The translations under genes and the position numbers were made by a program. A DNA stretch of 64,000 nt from Sphaerotilus montanus (GTDB lineage Bacteria > Pseudomonadota > Gammaproteobacteria > Burkholderiales > Burkholderiaceae_C): contig NZ_JACCFH010000001.1 in NCBI RefSeq assembly GCF_013410775.1, positions 3,348,001 through 3,412,000 of the forward strand, written 5' to 3'. Positions 1 to 8,900 of the stretch are shown piece after piece. Every line of letters starts with the position of its first letter. Positions within the stretch are counted from its first letter, which is position 1. The notes under the pieces were generated by a model that was not told the DNA's origin, made no database searches, and saw only the letters and a list, made by a program, of their open reading frames with translations.

Positions 1-1512
1 CACGACAACGCCGGCGTGGCCAGCGCGGCGGCGTTCCACCCGACGGGGGCCTTCCTGTTCGTCGCGCTGGAGGCCAGCCGCCACATCGCAGTGGTCGATC
101 CGGTCGGGCGGCGCGAGCTGTTCCGCTTCGACACGGGCCGCGCGCCGCAGGGCGTGGCGGTGTCGGCGGACGGGTTCACGCTCTATGTCCACCACTTCAT
201 GGACCGCAGCATCGGCGTGTTCGACCTGCGCCCGCTGCTGCAGCGCGGGGAAGCGGTGGTGCCCGCCACGGCGACGCTGGCGGCCACGGCCAGCGAAGTG
301 CTGCCGGCGGCGGTGCTGCGCGGCAAGCAGCTGTTCTACGACGCCCGCGACCCGCGGCTGGCGCGCGACGGCTACATGAGCTGCGCCGCCTGCCACCACG
401 ACGGTGGCCACGACGGCCGCACCTGGGACTTCACCGGCCAGGGCGAGGGCCTGCGCAACACCATCAGCCTGCGCGGACGGGCCGGTGCACAGGGCCGGCT
501 GCACTGGAGCGCCAACTTCGACGAGGTGCAGGACTTCGAGGGCCAGATCCGCGGCCTGCAACAGGGCACCGGCCTGATGAGCGACGCCCAGTTCGCCACC
601 GGCACGCGCAGCCAGCCGCTGGGCGATGCCAAGGCCGGCGTCAGCACCGACCTGGACGCGCTGGCGGCCTATGTCGCCTCGCTGAGCACCCACGCGCCGA
701 CGCCGTACCGGCAGGCCGATGGCACGCTGACCCCCGACGCGGTGGCGGGCCGCGCGGTGTTCGCCGGCAAGTGCGCGAGCTGCCACGGCGGCGCCGATTT
801 CACCGACAGCGCCTCCAGTCCGTTGCGCAACGTCGGCACGCTGAAAGCCTCCAGCGGCCAGCGCCTCGGCGCCACGCTGACGGGGCTGGACACCCCGACG
901 CTGCGGGATGTCTGGTCAACCGCACCTTACCTGCACGATGGCGCGGCCGCCACCATCGAGGCCGCCGTGCAGGCGCACACCACGCTGTCGCCCGCGCTCA
1001 CCGCCGCCGAGCTGGCGCAGGTCAGCGCCTATGTGCGCCAGATCGGCCGCGAGGAACCCACGGCGCCGACCCCGACCGGCGCCGGCACCGGCCTGCGCGG
1101 CGAGTACTTTGCCGGCACCGCGCTGGCCGGCACGCCGCTGCGCACCACCGCCGAGGCGGTCGACTTCAACTGGGACCGGGGCGCGCCGGCCGCGGGGGTG
1201 CCGGTCGACAACTTCTCGGTGCGCTGGAGCGGCTGGGTCGAGGCGCCGGAGACGGGCACCGTGGTGTTCCAGACGCGCTCGGACGACGGCGTGCGTGTCT
1301 GGGTCAATGGCGTGCAGGTCATCAGCAACTGGACCGACCACGGCGTGACCGACAACACCAGCGCCGCGGTCAGCATGGTGGCCGGACAGCGGCTGCGCAT
1401 CGTCGTCGAATACTACGAGCGCGGCGGTCGTGCCGAGATCGCGCTGCGCTGGCGCTGGCCGGCCGCGAGCGTGTTCACCGCGGTGCCTGCGAACCGGCTG
1501 TACCTGCCGTGA
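1..1512 (+). CDS. Exported di-heme c-type cytochrome with beta-propeller remnant and C-terminal PA14 domain (5' partial)
   Basis: The frame is open from base 1, so the true start lies outside the window. The first ~75 residues read like the last blades of a YncE/lactonase-type beta-propeller (repeated VDP, VAVS and LYV strands). Next comes a MauG/cytochrome c peroxidase-like part with two CxxCH haem sites, CAACH at 382-396 and CASCH at 772-786, each in a CHxxG-type context. From about base 1090 to the stop there is a PA14-like domain (GLRGEYF, then DDGVRVWVNG). The family suggests a periplasmic or surface redox protein with a carbohydrate- or protein-binding tail. The substrate is unknown. 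The stop overlaps the GTG start of the next cytochrome gene by 4 bp, so the two are probably co-translated. Confidence 0.8.
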   Translation, partial: HDNAGVASAAAFHPTGAFLFVALEASRHIAVVDPVGRRELFRFDTGRAPQGVAVSADGFTLYVHHFMDRSIGVFDLRPLLQRGEAVVPATATLAATASEVLPAAVLRGKQLFYDARDPRLARDGYMSCAACHHDGGHDGRTWDFTGQGEGLRNTISLRGRAGAQGRLHWSANFDEVQDFEGQIRGLQQGTGLMSDAQFATGTRSQPLGDAKAGVSTDLDALAAYVASLSTHAPTPYRQADGTLTPDAVAGRAVFAGKCASCHGGADFTDSASSPLRNVGTLKASSGQRLGATLTGLDTPTLRDVWSTAPYLHDGAAATIEAAVQAHTTLSPALTAAELAQVSAYVRQIGREEPTAPTPTGAGTGLRGEYFAGTALAGTPLRTTAEAVDFNWDRGAPAAGVPVDNFSVRWSGWVEAPETGTVVFQTRSDDGVRVWVNGVQVISNWTDHGVTDNTSAAVSMVAGQRLRIVVEYYERGGRAEIALRWRWPAASVFTAVPANRLYLP

Positions 1513-1994
1513 GGCCGCGGCAGCGCGTGTCGCTCGCCGGCGCCGGCCTGGCGGCCCTGGTCGTCGCTGGCGCGTTGTTCTGGTCAGGGGAGCGGGCCGG
1601 GCCGGCGCAAGCCGGGCTGCAGGGGGCTGCGCTGTGGCGTGGCACGCTGCCGCTGACCGCCCGCATCGCCGGTCATGCGCACGCGCTGCCACCCGTGGCG
1701 GCGCGTTGCATCAACTGCCACGGCGGCGAGTCTGGTGCCTCCGCGTCCGCGTCGGCCGCGGGCCGTGATCCGCTGGACGGGGCCGCGCCCGTGCTGACAG
1801 CCCGCCATCTGCGCGAGCCGACGGCCCGGCGCGGCGGACCGCCTTCCCGCTATGACGCGGCCGCGTTCTGCACGCTGCTGCGGACCGGGGTCGATCCGGC
1901 CTCGGTGCTGCTGCCCCGCCACATGCCGCGCTACGAGATCACCGCGGCGGATTGCGACGCGCTGTGGATCCATCTGACCGGGATGCCCGCATGA
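1509..1994 (+). CDS. Small membrane-anchored or exported c-type cytochrome
   Basis: 161 residues from a GTG start that overlaps the preceding TGA (GTGA). I chose it because the N-terminus then reads as a hydrophobic signal or anchor (about residues 8-24, rich in A, G, L, V). One haem-binding motif, CINCH, lies about 70 residues in, followed by HGG. There is no second CxxCH. The C-terminal half has two further cysteines (AAFCTLLRTG and AADCDAL) and a conserved-looking LLPRHMPRYEI stretch that could supply the distal Met ligand. By position it is a likely electron-transfer partner of the upstream di-heme protein. The GTG start is inferred. Confidence 0.7.
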   Translation: MRPRQRVSLAGAGLAALVVAGALFWSGERAGPAQAGLQGAALWRGTLPLTARIAGHAHALPPVAARCINCHGGESGASASASAAGRDPLDGAAPVLTARHLREPTARRGGPPSRYDAAAFCTLLRTGVDPASVLLPRHMPRYEITAADCDALWIHLTGMPA

Positions 1995-2569
1995 ACAGGG
2001 CGCGGCGGACGTTCCTGGGCGCGGCGGGTGCGGCACTGTGCTGGCCCGCGCCCGGGCTCCGGGCCCACGGCCTGCTCGGGCCGGTCTTGCCGGCGCTGGC
2101 CCTGCCAGCCGTCGAGGTGACCCTGCATGATGGCCGGCGCCTGCCGCTGGCCGCCGTGCTGCGGGGGCGGCCGACCGCGCTGCAGCTGATGTTCACCGGC
2201 TGCAGCGCGATCTGCCCGGTGCAGGGCGCCGTGTTCGCCGAGTTGCAGGCGGCGTTGCGGCGGGACGGTGCAGGCCGCGGACCGGCGGTCCAGCTGCTCT
2301 CGATCAGCATCGATGCACTGGGCGATGACGCACGCGCGCTCGCCGCCTGGCGTGCCCGGTTCGGGGCCGGGCCCGACTGGCGGGCCGCCGTGCCGGATGT
2401 GGCCGGTGTCGACCGGCTGCTGGACACCCTGCGCGGGCGCACGGCGGGTGCGGATCGCCACAGCACCCAGGTGTTCCTTCTTGACACGGCGGGTCGCCTG
2501 GTCTTCCGCTGTGCCGAACTGGCCTCGGCCGATGCGGTGGCTCAGGCGTTGCGCCAGAGCCGGACGTGA
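1991..2569 (+). CDS. SCO1/SenC-family copper-binding thioredoxin-fold protein
   Basis: 192 residues. The ATG overlaps the upstream stop (ATGA). The N-terminus is signal-like with a twin arginine (RARRTFLGAAGAAL), suggesting export. The SCO copper site is visible: CSAIC followed by P (CxxxCP) at about residues 73-78, and the downstream histidine in DRHSTQVFLLD. SCO proteins deliver copper or act as thiol reductants for cytochrome oxidases and other redox enzymes. Here the neighbours are two c-type cytochromes rather than an oxidase, so the client may be one of them or a copper-dependent step in the same pathway. The family call is firm and the client is inference. Confidence 0.8.
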   Translation: MNRARRTFLGAAGAALCWPAPGLRAHGLLGPVLPALALPAVEVTLHDGRRLPLAAVLRGRPTALQLMFTGCSAICPVQGAVFAELQAALRRDGAGRGPAVQLLSISIDALGDDARALAAWRARFGAGPDWRAAVPDVAGVDRLLDTLRGRTAGADRHSTQVFLLDTAGRLVFRCAELASADAVAQALRQSRT

Positions 2570-2901
2570 TTCCGCACGCACCGCACCGGATGGCTGCCCG
2601 GTCGAAACACCGCGCACGAAAGTGATAAAAACGAATTTATTGTCACAAAACGTATCAAATTGTCGCGTTTGTGCTGTGATTTTCTAGACGAATTCTTCGC
2701 TAAAGTTAGCTAAAGTTAACAAGCGGGTGCGCTGTGTTACCACATGCGGTTAGCCTTTGATCCATCGAAAAAGCGGTCCGGTGGCTCGTTTCATGAGGCT
2801 GCGGACCGTTGCAGACGGCATTGGTGCTTGCACCGGCCGCCGTGCGGCACCGGTCGCATGCACGCACGCTCGCTCGCCAACAAGAACATTCAAGGCAGGA
2901 T
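2570..2901 (+). promoter_or_regulatory. AT-rich intergenic region upstream of the giant surface-protein operon
   Basis: There is no gene in this 332-bp gap. Bases ~2615-2720 are strikingly AT-rich for this genome. They contain a perfect tandem 10-bp repeat GCTAAAGTTA (2699-2708 and 2709-2718) and an imperfect inverted pair CACAAAACG / CGTTTGTG (about 2644-2672). This is the expected site of the operon promoter. Weak -35-like TTGTCA/TTGTCG hexamers are present, but I see no convincing -10 at proper spacing. A purine-rich AAGGCAGGA just before 2902 serves as the ribosome-binding site. Confidence 0.5.
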
Positions 2902-5900
2902 ATGTCCTCGCACGCCACACGCGCTCACCGTTTTTCCACCTTCCATGCGCTGGTTCGATGGTTGGCCGTGCTGCTGCTGGGCAGCGTGATGGCCTCGGTG
3001 GCGCAGGCCGCGTCGTTCAACTGGTCTGCTGCCAGCTGCATCACGGCAGGCAACTGCACCACGGTGGGCAGCATCACCCGCTTCAGCAACGCGGTCGTCG
3101 GCGTCAATGCGCGCGACATCCTGCTGGAGGTGATCGAGACCACCAATGGCGCATCCGTCTACGCGGCGGCCATTGGCACGGTGAACGGTGGGGCGTCCTA
3201 CATCGACGGCAAGGTGGGCACGAACCTGGCACCGAGCGCCGTGTCGCAGGTGCGCTTCCGGCTGCGCTTCGTCAATCCGGGCACCACGACCGACAACCCG
3301 CTGCCGGGTCCGGTCTATTTCACCAGCCTTGACACCGACGGCATGCAGAGTGCTGTCTCGGGCGGCTACCGCGAGCGCTTCGAGATCATCACGCCGACGT
3401 CCACCGTCGCGATCGGTCCGCAGCTGGAAAGCACCTCGGCCCTGGTGCCCGGCGGCGTCGCCTATTCGCCGATCATCTGCGCGAACGGCACCACGGTCGG
3501 CTGCAACGACTCGAGCTACGGCGGGACCGGCAACTACGTCTTCTACCCGCTGCTGAGCACCACGCCCAACGTCGCCGCGACGGCGGTCTACACCGGCATG
3601 GTCGGCAACATCGACTTCGCGTTCGGTCTGGAGGTCTCGGCCGCGGGCCCGGGCAGCGTGCAGGAAAGCTTCCGCCAGTACGGCATCGCCGGTGGTGTGC
3701 CGGATGCCGACATGGTGCCGACACTGATCCAGTGCACGCCCGATCCGGTGGCCGCTGGCGCAGCGACGACCTGCGCGCTGACCTGCACCAACAACGGCCC
3801 GGACGTGGCCATCAATCCCTCCTGCGATTTCACCGGCACGCTGCCCGCCGGCGCGGTGCGCAGTGCCGGCTGCGGCACGCTGACCGGCCTGCTCACCAGC
3901 GGCAGCAGCCGTGCCTGCAGCATCACCTTCACGCCCACGGTCGGCGGCACGCTCAACCTGACCGGCGGGACGGGTGCGGCCAACGACACCAACGGCGGTG
4001 CGGTGGTGACCGCCGGCAACAACCCGAGCACCGGCTCGGTCGTCGTGACCGCCCCGACCACCGCGGACATGAGCCCGGTGTTCGGCAACCTGCCCGCGCT
4101 GCTCAGCCCGGGGGCCAGCCATTCCGGTCTGACCCTGACCTGCTCGAACGCGGTCGGCGGTGCAGCCGCGCTGGCGGCGACCTGTGTGCCGACCGCTTCG
4201 GCCGGTGTGGTCAGTGCAGTGAACTGCCTGCCGGTTTCCGGCAGCCCTGTGGCGGCCGGTGCCAGCATCGCCTGCACCTTCAGCTACACCGCACCGGGCA
4301 ACGCCGGCGGCAGCGACACGGCCGACACGGCGGTGGTGTTCACGGGCACCACCGGCGCCACCAACGACGCGGTGGCCACCAACAACACGGCCACCGCGCC
4401 GGTGCCGCTGCTCGACGCCGTCGACGAATCCACCACCACGCCCTACGGCACCGCCGCCTTGCTGGGCGTGCTGACCAACGACACCCGCGGCGCGACGCCG
4501 GCCAGCTTCGGCAGCGTGTCGCTGACCGTGCTCGTGGCGCCCACGCCCGGCTCCACGATCGATCCCTCCAGTGGCGCCTTCAGCACCACCGCGGCGACAC
4601 TGCCCGGCACCTACACGGTCACCTACCAGCTCTGCGCCAACCCGGCGCTGACACCGGCCGTCTGCGACACCGCCACCGCGACCATCGTCGTCGGCCCCGG
4701 CGCGGACATGGTGCCCACCTTCGGCGCACTGCCGGGCGCCGTGCACCCCGGCCAGCTCTACACCGGCCTGACGCTCAATTGCACCAACGTCGCCGGCGGT
4801 GCCAGCGCGGCCACCGCCCGCGGCACGCTCTGCCAGCCGCAGGCCAGCGTCGGCACGGTCAGCAACGTGGTCTGCACGCCGCTGGTCGGCGCCGATGTCG
4901 CCAGCGGCGCGGTGCAGACCTGCAGCTTCTCCTACCAGGCCCCGGGCACGCAGGGCGGCACCGACGAGCCGACCACCGCCGTGACCTTCACCGGCACGAC
5001 CGGCGCGGCCAACGACCTCAACGGCGGCCTGACCACCGGCGGCAACAACCTGGTCACGGCCGCCGCCGTGGTGATCGACGCGCTGGACGACACGGCCACC
5101 CGCGCGGGCGGCCTGACCGGCCAGACCTCGCCGCTCGACCCCAACGACCAGATCCCCACGGGCAGCGTCTACACCCTGCGCGCTGGCGGCACCTGCGCCA
5201 ATGCCAGCGTGTCCACCACCGGCCTGGCCACCTACGACGTGCCGGCTGCCGGCACCTGCACCGTGCCCTACCAGGTCTGTGCCCCGGCGCCGAACGCGAC
5301 CGCCTGCGACACCGCGACGCTCACCGTCACCGCCACCAGCGCCGACATGGCCGCGGCCTTCAGCGGCCTGCCGACGGTGGTCCACCCGGGCCAGACGCTC
5401 ACCGGCCTCGGCCTGAGCTGCACCAACGTCGCTGCCACGGGGGCGGCCACGGCAGCGACCTGTGCGCCGACGGTCAGTGCCGGCACCGTCTCCGCCCTGA
5501 GCTGCAGCCCGCCGGTCGGTGGTGCGGTGGCGGCGGGTGCCGCGATCGCCTGCACCTTCAGCTACACGGCCCCCGGCGTGCAGGGCGGGGCGGACGAGCC
5601 CGTGCTCTCGGTCGTCTTCACCGGCACGACCAGCGCCAGCAACGACAGCAACGCCGCCAACAACGTGGTCCAGTCGCCGGCCACCGTGATCGACGCCGTC
5701 GACGACCGCATCGGCCAGCCCGGCGGCAGCACCGGCCGCACCACGCCGCTGGCCCCCAACGACCAGGTCCCGACCGGCAGCAGCTTCACCGGCACCGGCG
5801 GCACCTGCGCCCGCGCCAGCGTCGGCAGCACCGGCATCGCCACCTACGACGTGCCGGCCAGCGGCAACTGCACCGTCACCTACCAGGTCTGCGCCCCGGC

Positions 5901-8900
5901 GCCGGCCCAGACCACCTGCGACTTCGCCACCCTCACGGTCACGGCCGGTGCAGCCGACCTGTCGCCCGCGTTCAGCAACCTGCCGCGCGTGGTCGGCCCC
6001 GGCCAGCGCTACACCGGGCTGGCGCTCACCTGCACCAACGTCGCCGGCGGCGCCGTGGCGACCTCGCCGACCTGTGCCCCCGAGGCCTCGGTCGGCAGCG
6101 TCGCCGATCTGGTCTGCACGCCGGCACCGGGTGCCGAACTGGCGGCCGGTGCGGCGATCGCCTGCACCTTCTCGTACACGGCGCCCGGCACCCGCGGCGG
6201 CGTGAACGAACCCGCCGAGAACGTCGTCTTCCGCGGCCTGACCGGCGCGCTCAACGACAGCGACGGCGGCACCAGTGCCAACGGCAACAACCTGACGCTG
6301 GCCTCGGCCGTGCTGATCGATGCCCTCGACGACACCGACTTCCACCCCGCCGGCCTGACCGGACAGACCACCAACGTGGCCGAGAACGACCAGTTCCCGG
6401 CCGGCAGCACCTTCACCCGCACGGGCGGCACCTGCACCTTCGCCAGCATGGCCCCGACCGGCCTGGCCACCTACGACATGCCGGCCACCGGCGCCTGCAC
6501 CGTCGTCTACCAGGTCTGCGCCCCGGCGCCGGACACGGCGTCCTGCGACACCGCCACGCTCACCGCCACGGTGAACTCGTCCGACATGGTCCCGGCCTTC
6601 TCGGGCCTGCCGACCGCGGTCTTCCCGGGCCAGCAGCTCACCGGCCTGGGCCTGAGCTGCCGCAACGCCACCGGCGTGGCGGCCGCCACCGGCGCGCTGT
6701 GCCAGCCGAGCGTCTCGGTCGGCACCATCACCAGCCTGCAGTGCACGCCGGCCAGCGGCAGCACGGTCGCCGCGGGCGCGGCCATCGCCTGCACCTTCGA
6801 CTACACCGCGCCCGGCGCCCTGGGCGGCAGCCGCGAAACGGCCACGGCGGTGGTCTTCACCGGCACGACCGGCGCGGCCAACGACAGCAACGGCGGTCTG
6901 ACCACCGGCGGCAACAACAGCGTCAGCAGCAGCGCCACGCTGATCGATGCGGTCAGCGACGGCCCGGCCACCGTGCCGAGCACCGGCGCGCGCGTGCCGC
7001 TGTATGGCAATGACACGCTCGGCGGCAGCACCGTGGCCGCGGTGCAGGTCGTGCCGACGCTGGTCGACACCAGCAGCCTGATCGGCGCGACCGTGGACGC
7101 CGCCACCGGCGAACTCGTCGTCCCGGCCGGTGCCGCTCCGGGCAGCTACACGCTGACCTACCAGATCTGTGCCGCCGGCTCGACCACCGTGTGCGACCGC
7201 GCCACGGTGCTGGTCACCGTGCAGGGCGCCGACATGGTCCCGACCTTCACCGGCCTGCCCGGTGCCGCCTCGCCGGGCAGCACCGTCACGGGCACGCTGA
7301 CCTGCGCCAACAGCGGCCCGTCCGCCGCCACGCAGGCCACCTGTGCCGCCACCGGCGCCACGGTCGGCGCCTGCACGGTCGGCGGCGTGGCGGTGGCCCT
7401 GCCGGTGGCGAGCCTGCCGGCGGGCAGCGCCATCGTCTGCGCCCTCACGGCCACGGCGCCTGCCAGCGGCGTGGTCAACCTGACCGGCCTGACCGGCGCC
7501 ACCAACGACACCCAGGGTGGCACCGGCCCCGGCGGCAACAACAGCACCACCACGGCATTGCCGGTGATCGACGCGGTCAACGACGGCCCGGTGGCGGTGC
7601 CCGCGACCGGCAGCACCATCGCGCTGCTGACCAACGACACGCTCGGCGGCTCCCCGGTGGTGCCGGCCCAGCTGACGCTCACGCTGACCAGCCCGGGCGG
7701 CCTCACCGGCGCCACGGTCGATCCGCAAGGCCGCCTCACGGTGCCGGCCAACACGACCCCCGGCCCCTACACGCTGACCTACCAGATCTGCGTCAACCCG
7801 GCCACCACCCCGGCGGCCTGCGACACGGCCACCGTGACGGTCAACGTGCTGGGCCAGCCGGACCTGCAGGTCAGCAAGATCCACAGCCCGGCGGTCTTCA
7901 CCGAGCGCCACACCGGCACCTACACCATCGCCGCGCGCAACACGGGTGGTTTTGCGACCAGCCTGCCGTACACGGTGGTGGACACGCTGCCGGCCGGCAT
8001 GACGGTCGCCGCGGTGCCCACCGGCAGCGGCTGGGACTGCAGCACGACCGCCCTCGGCGCCACCAGCGCCACCTGCACCGCGTCGACGCCGATCGCGGCC
8101 GGCGCGTCCGCCGCGCCGATCACGCTCGTCGTGAACGTCGCAGCGGGCGCCTGCGCGGCGCCGGATGCCAACGGGCTGTGCTCGGTGGCCAACGGCACCG
8201 CGCTGGTCAACCACGTCCGCATCAGCGGCGGTGGCGAGTCCGGTGCCGGCGGCACGGGCGACAACAACACCGCCACCGACCCGACCCCGGTCCAGCAGGC
8301 CGGCGCCATCTCCGGCCGGGTCTGGGGCGACACCAACCACGACCGCGTGCAGTCCGGCAGCGAGTCGGGGGTGGCCGGCATGGCGGTCGAGGTGCTGGAT
8401 GCCGGCGGCGCGGTCGTCGGCACCTCCACCACCGATGCGCTGGGTGACTACCGTGTCGACGGACTGGTCCCGGGCACCGGCTTTGCTGTGCGCTTCCGCG
8501 ATCCGGTCAGCGGCGCCTACTTCGGCCGCCCGGTCTCCAACGACCCGGCCGGCGGCAACGACCCGACCGCTGCCACCGGCACGGGCGTGGTCACCAGCGG
8601 CACGATCCGCAACCTGACCGTGCCTTCTGGCCAGCGCGCCCGCATCAACCAGAGCTTGCCGCTGGACCCGAGCGGGGTCGTCTACGGCACCGACTCCCGC
8701 GCCCCCGTGGGCGGTGTGCGGGTCGAACTGCTGGACGCGGCCGGCGCGGTCGTTCCGGCCGGCTGTCTGGTCGGCGGCGCGAACAGCGTCGTCACCTCGG
8801 CGGCCGGCACGCTGGCAGGGGTCTACAGCTTCCTGCTGAACAACCCGGCACCCGCGGGCTGCCCGGGCGCGGCCACCTACCAGCTGCGCACCACGCCGAC

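Noticed and set aside
3709-7860. Repeats as a CRISPR array
   Set aside because: They are in-frame ~640-bp coding repeats with no short direct-repeat/spacer pattern.
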